From assembly GCF_000820225.1 (NCBI RefSeq), contig NZ_CDDK01000018.1, forward strand, positions 434,001 through 498,000: a stretch of DNA of 64,000 nt, read 5' to 3'. Under the pieces are notes generated by a model, which saw only the letters and a list, made by a program, of their open reading frames with translations, did not search any database and was not told where the DNA came from. The number at the start of each line of letters is the position of its first letter. The first letter of the stretch is position 1. This DNA is from Aeromonas veronii bv. veronii (GTDB taxonomy: Bacteria; Pseudomonadota; Gammaproteobacteria; Enterobacterales; Aeromonadaceae). This document shows positions 37,712-46,908 of the stretch, in pieces. Made by a program: the position numbers and the translations under genes.

Positions 37712-39007
37712 TCAGTTGAACGCCAGGAAGGGCGAGACACAGAGCAGTAGGCCAGTGACGATGATGATGTAGAGGGAGGTGCCCTTGTACTTGTGCAGCG
37801 CCGGTACCTGATAGACCAGATAAGCCGGGATGAGGCAACCCACCATGCCGAAGATGGGGCTGCAGATGGAGGTGAAGCTCAGTACCGGTGCGTTGAGCAC
37901 GATGGCACCCCAGGAGAGCATGACGGTAAACACCATGATCCCTTTGCCTACCAATCCTTTGTTGATGCGGTTTTCCGGCATGACGCGGCGCAGCAGGTTC
38001 ATCGCCAGACCCTGACAGGCTTCACGGAAACCGAGGTAAACGCCGAAGTAGGCGGTCATCACCGCGAAGATGTTGAGGGTGAGGCTCAGGAGCTTGAGGG
38101 TCTGGCCGGGCATCCCCTGGGCTACCATCGCCAGCGCGGAGATGTTCTCTTCGGAGGCTTTGACCGCCTGATCGTGGCCCATGGCCAGGGTGAAGGAGAC
38201 CGCGTAGAAGAACACCACCACGAACAGGATGCCGAAGGCGATATTCATGGCGCGCATCGCCTTGAAGCGAGCCACTTCCAGCGACTTTTCCCGCGAGCGA
38301 TAGGAGATCACCATGGGGCTCAGGCTCTGGATAAAGAGGATGGAGGTGAGGGTAAAGGGCAGCATGATGATGGCATCCTTCATCCAGTCACCGGCAGCGG
38401 GCATGGCGGTGATGTTGGCCGCATCCCACTTGTCCACCATCATCAGGCCGAGCACTGCCACCACGCTGATCTTGGTCAGCACCATAAAGGTGGAGATCTT
38501 GAACAGCAGGTTTTCGCCGCGCGAGGCCAGTGCCACCAGACCGCAGATCAGCACCAGACCGTAGAGCGGGTTTTCGGAGAGCAGGCCGTCGGTGACACCG
38601 AAGCTCTGCAGGAAGGAGGCGCTGTCATTGGTGATGGCGGTGGAGTAGACGAAGACCCAGATCACCAGCATCACGAAGTAGAGGGCTCCGAGCAGCACAC
38701 CCCAGTTCTTGCCAAGGTAGCCGGTGATGACGCTGGGGTAATCCTTGCACTCCGGCGAAGTAGCCAGGGTGTTGATAAAGAGGCGCTGGAACATGTACAT
38801 GGCGGGGTAGCCGATCACCGCCGAGAGCAGAAAGACCCACAAGCCCATCAGACCCACCTGTACCGGCAGGAAGACGATCCCTGCGCCGATGGCCATGCCG
38901 ATGCTCATGATGATCCAGCCCCAGTCGGTGCTGTCGAAGCGAACCGCTTCTTTCCATTCCAGCGTGCCCATCACGGGGCTGGCGAGTGTAGTGCTATGCG
39001 CGTCCAT
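37712..39007 (-). CDS. HAAAP-family amino acid permease, DlsT/SdaC-like (serine/cysteine uptake)
   Basis: 431 residues, about 11 membrane helices. Family signature near the N-terminus (DWGWIIMSIGMAIGAGIVFLP) and YRSREKSLEVARFKAMRAM loop as in E. coli YhaO (DlsT), which serves L-cysteine/D-serine use beside the desulfidase CyuA. Here it is divergent from ridA-cyuA and shares the 251-nt control region, supporting the same role. SdaC-type serine transport is the alternative. Confidence 0.85.
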   Translation of the reverse strand: MDAHSTTLASPVMGTLEWKEAVRFDSTDWGWIIMSIGMAIGAGIVFLPVQVGLMGLWVFLLSAVIGYPAMYMFQRLFINTLATSPECKDYPSVITGYLGKNWGVLLGALYFVMLVIWVFVYSTAITNDSASFLQSFGVTDGLLSENPLYGLVLICGLVALASRGENLLFKISTFMVLTKISVVAVLGLMMVDKWDAANITAMPAAGDWMKDAIIMLPFTLTSILFIQSLSPMVISYRSREKSLEVARFKAMRAMNIAFGILFVVVFFYAVSFTLAMGHDQAVKASEENISALAMVAQGMPGQTLKLLSLTLNIFAVMTAYFGVYLGFREACQGLAMNLLRRVMPENRINKGLVGKGIMVFTVMLSWGAIVLNAPVLSFTSICSPIFGMVGCLIPAYLVYQVPALHKYKGTSLYIIIVTGLLLCVSPFLAFN

Positions 39008-39258
39008 TAAAACCTTCTTTTTTGTAGGGATGTGGGAAAGCGGCGCAAATATAGTTGAATGAAACTGTCATAAACAATGCCCATAAGAGTACTTTTGTTC
39101 AAATCAGGATGGTGATCACGGTTTATATTGAGGCTGAAAGGTGCCTTTAAACGCCATTTTTGTATCTTTTTGTTGAATGGATAAAATAAAAAGCAAATAA
39201 TGTTGAGCGGAATGAGATTCGTGATTGCAAAAAAAATTGCACAAACAGGAGTGGCTAT
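39008..39258. promoter_or_regulatory. Divergent control region of the permease and ridA-cyuA operon
   Basis: 251 nt, AT-rich. Contains GTGATCAC (a palindrome) near 39112 and the inverted repeat TGCAA-A6-TTGCA at 39226-39241 just before the ridA SD (AGGAG). An Lrp/CyuR-type regulator would be expected, but no known site is certain. Confidence 0.45.
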
Positions 39259-39642
39259 ATGAAACGCATCATCACAGCAGCAGCGGCACCTGACGCTATC
39301 GGTCCCTACAGCCACGGCACTGCCTATGGCGACCTTATCTTTACCTCCGGTCAGTTGCCGGTCTGCAAGCAGCAGGGTGGTGTGGTGGAAGGGGGGATTG
39401 CCGCCCAGACCCGCCAGTCACTGGAAAACCTGAAATCCGTGCTGGAAGCCGCTGGCGGCTCGCTGGATACCGTGCTCAAAACCACCTGCTACCTCGCCGA
39501 GATCAGCGATTTTGCCGCGTTCAACGAGGTCTATAAAGCCTATTTCCAGAAAGATTGTCCGGCGCGCAGCTGCTTCGCAGTGAAGGATCTGCCTATGGGC
39601 GTCAAGGTTGAAGTGGAAGCGATCGCCCATATCGCTCGTTAA
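39259..39642 (+). CDS. RidA-family enamine/imine deaminase
   Basis: 127 residues of the RidA/YjgF family, which hydrolyse reactive 2-aminoacrylate formed when PLP or Fe-S enzymes dehydrate serine or desulfurate cysteine. Seen: [21 protein letters not shown] (split), [18 protein letters not shown] and the active-site arginine in [20 protein letters not shown]. Directly upstream of cyuA, whose reaction produces just this intermediate. Confidence 0.93.
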   Translation: MKRIITAAAAPDAIGPYSHGTAYGDLIFTSGQLPVCKQQGGVVEGGIAAQTRQSLENLKSVLEAAGGSLDTVLKTTCYLAEISDFAAFNEVYKAYFQKDCPARSCFAVKDLPMGVKVEVEAIAHIAR

Positions 39643-39664
39643 TGCTGATAAAAAGGTTCAAGTG

Positions 39665-40954
39665 ATGAAACAAGCGTGGCAGCAGTATCTGCAGATTATT
39701 CAACAGGTTGTCAAACCAGCGCTGGGTTGTACCGAGCCAATTGCCGCCGCCTATGCCGCAGCGGTCGCCACCCGGCAACTGGGCTGTGAGCCCGGTCGCC
39801 TCGAGGTTGCGGTGTCGGACAATCTCTATAAAAACTCGATGGGTGTTTATGTGCCGGGCACCGGCAAGATCGGTCTGGCCATTGCGGCCGCGGCCGGTGC
39901 CATCGGTGGCAACGCCGATGCCGGGCTGGAGGTGCTGGCCGCGATCCAGCCAGAACAGGTGGATCGTGCCCAGCAGCTGATCGATGCTGGCAAGGTGCAG
40001 GTGAGCCGCACCGCCGCCCCCGAGTTTATCTTCTGCCGCGTGACCGTTTATGGCACTGATGAAAAGGGTGAAGAGCACAGTGCCGAAGTGACCCTGTGCG
40101 GCGGTCATACCCGCATCGTCGAGCAGCGCCGCGATGGCGAGGTGACCTTCACCGCCGATCAGAGCCAGGGCGGCGCCACCGGTTCCATCTGCGATGGCGT
40201 CGATATCAGCATCGCCGCCATCTACGAGTTCGCCACTCAGGTGGAGTTCGAGCAGATCAGATTCATCCTCAAAGCCTCCGAGCTTAACGGCAAGCTCTCT
40301 GCCGAGGGGATGAATAACCCCTATGGCCTGGAGATTGGCCGCACCATGCAGCAGAACATCAATGCCGGTCTTATCGGCGAGGATGTGATGAACCGCATCG
40401 TGATGATGACGGCGGCTGCCTCCGATGCCCGCATGGGGGGCGCGACCCTGCCAGCCATGAGCAACTTCGGCAGCGGCAACCAGGGCATTGCCGCCACCAT
40501 TCCGGTGATGGTAATTGCCGAGCGCTTTGCGGCCAGCGAAGAGCAACTGGCTCGCGCCCTCATCATGAGCCATCTGGGCGCCATCTATATCAAGTCCCAC
40601 TATCCGCCGCTGTCGGCCTTCTGTGGCAATACCGTGACCAGCGCGGCCGCCTCCATGGCCATGGTCTATCTGGCCGGCGGCAGCTTCGAGCAATCCTGCT
40701 TCGCCATCCAGAACGTACTGAGCGACAGTGCCGGTATGGTATGTGACGGGGCGAAAGCCTCCTGCGCCATGAAGGTGAGTACCTCCTCCGGTGCGGCGGT
40801 GCGCGGCTTCCTGATGGCCCTCAACAGCCACTCGGTGTCGGAGCAGGGGATCGTCGCAGGTGACGTGGATCAGACCATCCGCAACGTCGGCCAGATGGTG
40901 AAGGAGGGCATGTCTGCCACAGACAGCACCATTATTGATATCATGTCCGCCTGA
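39665..40954 (+). CDS. cyuA: L-cysteine desulfidase / serine dehydratase-like CyuA (UPF0597)
   Basis: Fe-S enzyme that breaks L-cysteine to pyruvate, ammonia and sulfide. 429 residues, like E. coli CyuA (YhaM). Seen: [17 protein letters not shown] at the N-terminus, [22 protein letters not shown], and cysteines in [30 protein letters not shown] that can ligate the cluster. An open frame reaches back to 39608 inside ridA; ATG 39665 is the family start. Confidence 0.92.
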   Translation: MKQAWQQYLQIIQQVVKPALGCTEPIAAAYAAAVATRQLGCEPGRLEVAVSDNLYKNSMGVYVPGTGKIGLAIAAAAGAIGGNADAGLEVLAAIQPEQVDRAQQLIDAGKVQVSRTAAPEFIFCRVTVYGTDEKGEEHSAEVTLCGGHTRIVEQRRDGEVTFTADQSQGGATGSICDGVDISIAAIYEFATQVEFEQIRFILKASELNGKLSAEGMNNPYGLEIGRTMQQNINAGLIGEDVMNRIVMMTAAASDARMGGATLPAMSNFGSGNQGIAATIPVMVIAERFAASEEQLARALIMSHLGAIYIKSHYPPLSAFCGNTVTSAAASMAMVYLAGGSFEQSCFAIQNVLSDSAGMVCDGAKASCAMKVSTSSGAAVRGFLMALNSHSVSEQGIVAGDVDQTIRNVGQMVKEGMSATDSTIIDIMSA

Positions 40955-41018
40955 TGTCCCTGTCGGTTGCTGCCCGGCGTCCATTGTCCGGCAGCAACCC
41001 TTGCAAGAAGGTCCCATT

Positions 41019-41672
41019 GTGAAGCTGCAAGAGTTGAGTCCGAGCGATTTTGAGATCCTCAAGTCGATGGAGAACATAGTGGATGGCATCGCCGCCATGT
41101 ATGGTCAGCACACCGAAGTGCTGCTCCACAGTCTGGATGCGCGCAATCCCTCGATCGTCAAGATTGCCAACGGCCATATCACTGGCCGCAGTGTCGGCGC
41201 TCCCATCACCAACCTGGCGATGATGAAGCTCAAGAGCGGGCAGGATATCTCCAGTCCCTACATGACCAAGTGCGCCACCGGTAAGACCCTGCGCTCCATC
41301 ACGACCGTGATCCGCAACGGGGAGCACAGGGCCATCGGCTTGCTCTGCATCAACAGCGACATGGACGCTCCGCTGCAATCTGTGCTGCGCACCATGATGC
41401 CGGAGTGCATGCATCCCCACGAGAGCCATGCCACCCCGGAGGTGTTCGCCCGCAACATCGACGAAGCGCTCAACAGCACCATCGACACCGTCAGTGCCGA
41501 GGTGCGCGGCAACGAGGCGGTGCCCCCGTCCCAGAAGACACGGGTCATCGTCAATCAGCTGCACGACATGGGGATCTTCGAGCTCAAAGACAGTGCCCAG
41601 ATTGCGGCGCGCCAGCTCGGTATTTCGGTCCACTCCATCTACCGCTATCTGCGGGAGATCAAGAAGGGCTGA
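41019..41672 (+). CDS. YheO-type transcriptional regulator (PAS + HTH)
   Basis: 217 residues from GTG 41019, preceded by AAGAAGG. N-terminal YheO-like PAS domain (MENIVDGIAAMYGQHTEVLLHS; KCATGKTLRSITTVIRNGEHRAIGLLCINSDMD in pieces) and a C-terminal HTH (AQIAARQLGISVHSIYRYLREIKK). Last gene of ridA-cyuA-regulator, so it probably controls the locus. Confidence 0.88.
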   Translation: MKLQELSPSDFEILKSMENIVDGIAAMYGQHTEVLLHSLDARNPSIVKIANGHITGRSVGAPITNLAMMKLKSGQDISSPYMTKCATGKTLRSITTVIRNGEHRAIGLLCINSDMDAPLQSVLRTMMPECMHPHESHATPEVFARNIDEALNSTIDTVSAEVRGNEAVPPSQKTRVIVNQLHDMGIFELKDSAQIAARQLGISVHSIYRYLREIKKG

Positions 41673-41701
41673 GCCGGTTCACTCGGGCCAAATTGGCAGC
41701 A

Positions 41702-41728
41702 AACGGGTCAGCCCTGACCCGTTTTTTA
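41702..41728 (+). terminator. Terminator after the cyuA operon
   Basis: Perfect 9-bp stem AACGGGTCA (41702-41710) / TGACCCGTT (41715-41723), loop GCCC, then TTTT. Confidence 0.9.
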
Positions 41729-41826
41729 CGCCCGTTTTAGCCTCTCTGTTTGGGCCATCCTTCGGGCTCATCTGCTATCATCACCCCCCTTTATTTTTCT
41801 ATCTCTCTGAACGTGCTGGAGAAATC

Positions 41827-42414
41827 ATGTCTCGACTCATCTATCTGCTGCGCCACGGCCAGACCCGCTTCAATGCCGAGCAGCGTCTGCAGGGGCGTTG
41901 CAACTCCGATCTGACCGACAAGGGCGAGGCACAAGCTATTGCCATGGGACGGCGGCTTGCCGACGAGTTGGCGGATCCCGCCCGCTGGACCGTCTATGCC
42001 AGCCCGCTCGGTCGCGCCCGTCAGACTGCGCTGCTGGTGTGCGAGCAGCTGGGGCTGTCAGCGGATCGCATCGTCTGGGACGATCGCTTGATGGAGCTGG
42101 GGATGGGGGAGTGGGAGAGCTGCCAGATCCCGGTGCTGCGGCTCGCTCATCCCGAGCTCGATACCGGCAAAGGGGACTGGTATCTGCAGGCACCGGGGGC
42201 CGAGAGCTTCGAGAGCATTCAGCGCCGGGCACACCAGTGGTTGCAGGATCCTGCCATCGCTGAGCGGGCCATTGTTATCTCCCACGGTCTGCTCGGTGCC
42301 ATGTTGCGCGGCGTCTATGCCGATCTCGGCTATGAGGCGACCTGGTCACAGGAGTTGCCGCAAGATGCCTTCTATAAGCTGCAGGATGGCCACATCACCC
42401 GCATTGCCTGCTAG
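41827..42414 (+). CDS. Histidine phosphatase family protein
   Basis: 195 residues. Phosphoglycerate-mutase-like fold: LLRHGQTRFNAEQRLQGR with the phosphorylated His at residue 9, ASPLGRARQTA, and the second His in VISHGLLG. Length and sequence fit GpmB/CobC-like phosphatases, not the glycolytic mutase. A frame continues upstream to 41428 as an artefact; ATG 41827 has CTGGAG upstream. It is the last host gene before the prophage, 56 nt from its end. Confidence 0.88.
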   Translation: MSRLIYLLRHGQTRFNAEQRLQGRCNSDLTDKGEAQAIAMGRRLADELADPARWTVYASPLGRARQTALLVCEQLGLSADRIVWDDRLMELGMGEWESCQIPVLRLAHPELDTGKGDWYLQAPGAESFESIQRRAHQWLQDPAIAERAIVISHGLLGAMLRGVYADLGYEATWSQELPQDAFYKLQDGHITRIAC

Positions 42415-42470
42415 TTGCCGTGAGGTGGCACCATGGCATGGACCATGATGGCCACCTTCGGATGCCCATT

Positions 42471-42645
42471 TGTAACCCATCACCAAGAATGAAAAACCGG
42501 GAGCTGGTGAAAACAAGTGGGAGATGGCGGGACAAACTCAGGAATGGCGGGGCTTGTGGCGTGATGCGGTTAAACCAAGCCGTTTAACCGCAAAATGAAA
42601 ACTTTAGAGTCAGGCAGCGAGTCGATGCACTGAAAATGAAAAATG
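42471..42645 (+). other. attL: prophage left end with three transposase-site-like repeats
   Basis: L1 at 42471-42500 (TGTAACCCATCACCAAGAAT then GAAAAACCGG) resembles the Mu left end as I remember it (TGTATTGATTCACTTGAAGT, then ACGAAAAAAACCGGGAGG). Two further copies of the pattern YGMAAAATGAAAA lie at 42589-42604 within L2 (42582-42604) and in L3 (42625-42645, ATGCACTGAAAATGAAAAAT). Offsets of about 1, 112 and 155 nt from the end match the L1-L2-L3 spacing of Mu. Confidence 0.8.
42566..42591. repeat. Perfect 10-bp inverted repeat beside L2
   Basis: GCGGTTAAAC (42566-42575), loop CAAGCC, GTTTAACCGC (42582-42591). It could act as a terminator for leftward repressor transcription or as a protein site overlapping L2. 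Confidence 0.75.
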
Positions 42646-42729
42646 TAGTGATTGCTGCCTAGAGCCATTTAAATAATTACTGGCCAGATAATATCAGCAG
42701 CGGGGTATCACAAAATCAGATAGTTACAG

Positions 42730-43476
42730 TTAAAAAAAGTCGTGCCCGGCCCAGACTACCTTGCCGATCACGGCCAGGTTCTCCAGCTGGTTGGCTGGAA
42801 CGACCTGCAGGGGGTAATCATCGCGGTTGTCGCTGATGATGGTGATCCCGCCATCGAAGTTTTTCTGCAGGCGCTTGGCGTAGAGCTCTTCTCCCAGGCG
42901 CAACACGAAGATGGATCCGTCTTCGATCTGATTCTTGCTGATATCGACCAGGATAGAGTCACCAGAGTGGATGGTGGGCTCCATGCTGTCGCCTTTGGCG
43001 AAGACCACCACCAGGTTATCCGGGTTTAACTTGCGAAACGTGAGCCATTTACGGCGAAAGGCCAGCTTGCGTTTAACCTCATGATCATCATTAAACGCAC
43101 CATGGCCGGTACTGACGGTGACATGGTAGCCATCGATCAGCGCGTACTCCTCATCAAACTCCTCACGTTGCACCATCTGCTCGGCCGCTCCATCGGGGTG
43201 TTTCGGGCCCTGACCGGTGGCCAGCCACTCCAGATTCACATTGAACGTCCGCGCGATGCGCAGCGCCTTATCGATGGTGGGCAGTGAATTAAACGGGGGG
43301 AAGTATTTGCGCATCCCCGACTCACTCATCCCCACCAGTTCGGCAAATGCCTTGTAGCTCAAGCTCCCGCGCAGCTCATCCAGACGGTCACTCAAAGTAT
43401 CCATTCCCGCCGTCAGAAAAGATACCTCACCGTCTTTTTGTACTGCTTGTGGTTTTTCTTCATAACGCTCTGACAT
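42730..43476 (-). CDS. Mu-like prophage repressor (HTH + S24 peptidase)
   Basis: 248 residues. N-terminal XRE-type HTH (FAELVGMSESGMRKYFPPFNSLPTID in part) and C-terminal LexA/CI peptidase domain with catalytic Ser in AKGDSMEPTIHSGD and Lys in ELYAKRLQ. It can therefore be expected to self-cleave with RecA in the SOS response, unlike the classical Mu c repressor. Divergent from ner across a 187-nt operator region. A later ATG (MDTLSDRL) is possible. Confidence 0.9.
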   Translation of the reverse strand: MSERYEEKPQAVQKDGEVSFLTAGMDTLSDRLDELRGSLSYKAFAELVGMSESGMRKYFPPFNSLPTIDKALRIARTFNVNLEWLATGQGPKHPDGAAEQMVQREEFDEEYALIDGYHVTVSTGHGAFNDDHEVKRKLAFRRKWLTFRKLNPDNLVVVFAKGDSMEPTIHSGDSILVDISKNQIEDGSIFVLRLGEELYAKRLQKNFDGGITIISDNRDDYPLQVVPANQLENLAVIGKVVWAGHDFF

Positions 43477-43663
43477 ACAAGGAATTCTCGGCTAGTGGCT
43501 GATGCTGGTGAGTCGATAGACAAAAAATTCCGCACAAAAAGACTTGTCAATCTTTTTGGGGTGATCAATCATTCATATGTGACGCATTGCGACATAAAAT
43601 CATTCTTTTATGAATGATTAAGATACGCACTGCGACACTTGATGATACCGAAACGGGGTGAGT
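43477..43663. promoter_or_regulatory. Early operator/promoter region between repressor and ner
   Basis: Contains TTGCGA (43587-43592), 16-nt spacer, TATGAA (43609-43614), a plausible rightward early promoter; paired GACGCATTGCGACA and ATACGCACTGCGACAC direct repeats on both sides of it; and AATCATTCATA / TATGAATGATTA as an inverted pair. Such repeated sites are expected for repressor and Ner binding. Confidence 0.6.
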
Positions 43664-43888
43664 ATGTCAGGGAAAACACCAGAGTGGATCAGGGCTGAGC
43701 TCATAAAATGCGGATATTCCCAAGCTGCTTGGGCCCGCGCTAAAGGGCTGCATCCCAGAGCCGTACAGCGCTGCATCAAACACTATGCCCCAGCCAAGGG
43801 GGTCAGCCCCAAGCGTCGGGAAAGCCGCAGCATTATGGCCTTGCTCTCCGAGTCGCTTGGGATCGATCTGCTGGGAGGTGACCAATGA
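43664..43888 (+). CDS. ner: Ner-like DNA-binding protein
   Basis: 74 residues. HTH resembling Mu Ner/Nlp (AELIKCGYSQAAWARAKGLHPRAVQRCIK, in part). Negative regulator of early transcription in Mu. A GTG at 43658 is also in frame; ATG 43664 preceded by GGGGTGAG is preferred. Its stop overlaps the transposase start (ATGA). Confidence 0.85.
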   Translation: MSGKTPEWIRAELIKCGYSQAAWARAKGLHPRAVQRCIKHYAPAKGVSPKRRESRSIMALLSESLGIDLLGGDQ

Positions 43889-46098
43889 GCACTTGGTACA
43901 CCGCCCAAGCGTTGGCCGGGTTGGCCGGCATGCCCGTTTACCCCGATGGTGTGCGCAAAAAGGCCGAGCGTGAAGAGTGGCAAAGCCGCAAACGCGAAAA
44001 AGGCAAAGGGGCCGAGTACCACATCAGCTCACTGCCGAGCGAAACCCGCCGTTATCTGGCAGAGCAAGCCGTGGCCGCACAAGGTCAAGCCGTGACCGAT
44101 CATGCGGCAGGTGGCAAGGCCATGGCCAAGTTGCTGGCGCGCGAGGTGCCGGTCAAACCGGAGGCAGGTCGCAAATTGCTGACATTGGGGGAGGGTGCTC
44201 GCCAGAAGGTCGATGCCAGACTGCTGATCCTCCAGGCCGCCGATATTTTCCTGGCACCCTATCAAGCTTGCCAACAAGGGGAGGTGGGTCGGCGTGCGTT
44301 TATTGAGGCTTACCGTGCCCGCAGCCTGTCACTCCCTGCGAGCGTCTATGACCGGCAAAAACCATTCAGCCTGATCACCCTGCGCCGTTGGCAGAGTGCG
44401 TTGGCGGACGAAGGCCCCGCAGCCCTGGCGGGCAACTACCAGCGGGAGCGGCCATCGACCGTCGAGCAGAGCCCGGATCTGGCACAGTTTCTCACCGCAC
44501 TGGTCACCGCCAAACCCCATCTGGCCAACAAGTGGGGAGCCCTGCACGAACTTGCCAGCCAATACAACGAGATGAATCAGCTGGGATGGCAGATCCCCAG
44601 CCAATCCTCCTTGCGTCGCTGGATGGTGAAATGGTTGGCAGACAACAAGGTGGCCTTTACCTATGCAACCAACCCGGATGCCTACAACAACAAATATCGC
44701 AGCGCGATCGAGGAGATGTACCCCTGGATGGCCCAGCCCAACGACGTCTGGGAGTTCGACAGCACCCCGGTCGATGCCATGTTGGTGGATGGTCGTCACA
44801 GCATCATCGCCGTGATCGACGTGTTTACCCGTCGGGTGCGCCTGCTGGTGGCTAAAACCTCATCGAGCGAGGGGATCTGCCTGCTGCTGCGCAAGACGCT
44901 GCTGGCGTGGGGCACCCTCAACGATAACGGCGTGATGCGCACCGATAACGGCTCTGACTACGTGAGTCAGCGGGTCATGTCCATCTGCACCCTGCTCGGC
45001 ATGAACGTCAGCCGCTCCAACGCCTATTCGGGGTGGGAGAAACCGCACATAGAGCGCTTCTTTCGCACCCTGAGCCACGGCCTTATCGAGTTGCTGCCCT
45101 CCTATATCGGCCACTGCGTGGCCGATCGGCAGGTGATCGAGGCACGCAAGAGCTTTGCCCAGCGTCTGGAAGAAAAACGCAAACCGGATGCCGAAAAGGA
45201 GATCTTCGAGCTGGCCATGACGGCCTGTGAGCTGCAGAGCTTGCTCGATAACTGGCTCGATGCCCGCTACCACAACCGCAAGCATGGCTCCCTAGGGATG
45301 ACCCCCAACGAAAAATATGGTCATGCCCGCTATCAGCGGCGGGCCATTGGCGATGAGTCGGCGCTGGATCTGCTGCTTAACCACATCGGCGAGGCCACCG
45401 TCTCCAAAGGCTTCATCAAAGCCGGTGGGCTCAAATACACGGCCCCAGAACTGCTGGAGCATAACTGGAAGAGCCAGCGGGTCAGCGTGTTCCTCGATCC
45501 GAGCGATGTGGGCCGCGCCATCTTGTATCGCACGGGCGACTGGAACGAGCGGATCGAGGCCATCAACATCGACCTGCTGGGCAATGGTGTCAGCCCGGAT
45601 GCCTTCCGTGCCGCCAAACGTGCCGATGCCAAGGCACTGGCCGGTTTTCGCCGCGAGATGCGCAATGTGGCCAAGACCTTTGGCATCGACCAGCTCCATC
45701 AGGATGTGGTGCGCCACTTCGTCTCCCAGGCGCGGGATATCGCCCAGTTCCAACGCAGTGATCTCACCCTCGATAACCCGGCCCTGGCTGCACTATCGGG
45801 CGTTGCCGTCCCCGGTGAACCGGCTCAGTTCAGCGCTGCAGAACTTGCCGCCATTGAGGCCAGGCGAGAAGAGAAAGCCGCCCGCCAGCAAGCAACGGCA
45901 GGGCAGGAATCGAGAGCGCTCAAGACCGAGTACGAACAGGCCATCTGTTTGGCAGAGAAGGAGTTGGATGCCCCGTTGACAGAGCGGGAGAGGGAGTGGC
46001 TGACCCGGTACCTCTACAGCCACAAGCTGATGGCGAAACGGATTAACCGCCATCTGGATGATGTTCGGGCGATCCGCCACACCCAGGCAAAAGGTTAG
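43885..46098 (+). CDS. DDE transposase A (MuA-like)
   Basis: 737 residues (Mu A is 663). N-terminal MuA-type winged helix (WYTAQALAGLAGMPVYPDGVR), site-specific DNA-binding region, then the RNase H-like catalytic core with Asp292 (WEFDSTPVD), Asp354 (RTDNGSDY) and Glu390 (KPHIERFF), and the Mu-transposase C-terminal beta-barrel (GLKYTAPEL...VSVFLDPSD). Cuts and joins phage ends at attL/attR for integration and replicative transposition. Confidence 0.96.
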   Translation: MSTWYTAQALAGLAGMPVYPDGVRKKAEREEWQSRKREKGKGAEYHISSLPSETRRYLAEQAVAAQGQAVTDHAAGGKAMAKLLAREVPVKPEAGRKLLTLGEGARQKVDARLLILQAADIFLAPYQACQQGEVGRRAFIEAYRARSLSLPASVYDRQKPFSLITLRRWQSALADEGPAALAGNYQRERPSTVEQSPDLAQFLTALVTAKPHLANKWGALHELASQYNEMNQLGWQIPSQSSLRRWMVKWLADNKVAFTYATNPDAYNNKYRSAIEEMYPWMAQPNDVWEFDSTPVDAMLVDGRHSIIAVIDVFTRRVRLLVAKTSSSEGICLLLRKTLLAWGTLNDNGVMRTDNGSDYVSQRVMSICTLLGMNVSRSNAYSGWEKPHIERFFRTLSHGLIELLPSYIGHCVADRQVIEARKSFAQRLEEKRKPDAEKEIFELAMTACELQSLLDNWLDARYHNRKHGSLGMTPNEKYGHARYQRRAIGDESALDLLLNHIGEATVSKGFIKAGGLKYTAPELLEHNWKSQRVSVFLDPSDVGRAILYRTGDWNERIEAINIDLLGNGVSPDAFRAAKRADAKALAGFRREMRNVAKTFGIDQLHQDVVRHFVSQARDIAQFQRSDLTLDNPALAALSGVAVPGEPAQFSAAELAAIEARREEKAARQQATAGQESRALKTEYEQAICLAEKELDAPLTEREREWLTRYLYSHKLMAKRINRHLDDVRAIRHTQAKG

Positions 46099-46140
46099 CG
46101 AGTAGCCCGAAAAGACCCAAAAACAAAGGACAAAACCACG

Positions 46141-46863
46141 ATGAAACACAAGATCGTTGAAGTCAAAAACATGATCAAGACCGAGCAGCTGCTCGACAAC
46201 TTGCTCAACCGCTCCAGCATAGTGCCGGGTATTGGGCTAATCCACGGCCCCTCCGGCTTTGGCAAGACCACCGCCGTGGAATGGCTGTTCAACCAGGACG
46301 AAGTGAACGGCATCTATGTCCGCTGCTACAAGGCCGACACTGTGACCAGTTTGCTGGAGCAGATCGCCAAAGAGATCGGCATTCCCCAGCGCCACAACTT
46401 GCGGGCCCAGGTCGATAGCATCATTGAATCCGTCCGTGCCGAAGAGCTGGCCATCTTCGTGGATGAGGCGGATTACGTGGTCGGCAATGCCCGCATCATG
46501 GAGACACTGCGCGATATCTACGATGCCACCGAACAACCCCTGATCCTGGTGGGCATGGAAGAGATTGCCCGTCGTATCAGTCAGCGCAAGCAGCTGTTTA
46601 ACCGCATCTCTCAGTGGATTGAATTCAAACCCGCCGATCTGGAAGACGTGTCCCTGATAGCCAGCGAAATGCTGGAGGTGGACGTGGAGATCGACGATGC
46701 CCTGCTGGATCTCATTCGCAAGCGTTCCAATGGCGTGGTGCGCACCATCGTCTCGGCCCTCGACAAGATCGAGAAGATGGCCATGGCCTCTGATGCCCGG
46801 ATTATCCGGTTGGAGGATGTGGACGCCAGCGAACTGCTCCATGACGTGCGCCGCAGTCGCTAG
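46141..46863 (+). CDS. Transposition target-activator ATPase B (MuB-like)
   Basis: 240 residues, AAA ATPase: Walker A HGPSGFGKTTA, Walker B LAIFVDEAD, sensor-like PLILVGMEEIARR. MuB binds target DNA, stimulates A and gives target immunity. It is shorter than Mu B (312) because the N-terminal HTH is absent, as in many Mu-like relatives. Confidence 0.92.
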   Translation: MKHKIVEVKNMIKTEQLLDNLLNRSSIVPGIGLIHGPSGFGKTTAVEWLFNQDEVNGIYVRCYKADTVTSLLEQIAKEIGIPQRHNLRAQVDSIIESVRAEELAIFVDEADYVVGNARIMETLRDIYDATEQPLILVGMEEIARRISQRKQLFNRISQWIEFKPADLEDVSLIASEMLEVDVEIDDALLDLIRKRSNGVVRTIVSALDKIEKMAMASDARIIRLEDVDASELLHDVRRSR

Positions 46864-46908
46864 CCGTCAGGCTACAGCCAATAAAAACAAAGCACGGGAG
46901 GGATTCCA

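Noticed and set aside
41428-41826. N-terminal extension of the histidine phosphatase
   Set aside because: It overlaps the YheO-type regulator gene and crosses its terminator; ATG 41827 gives the family N-terminus.
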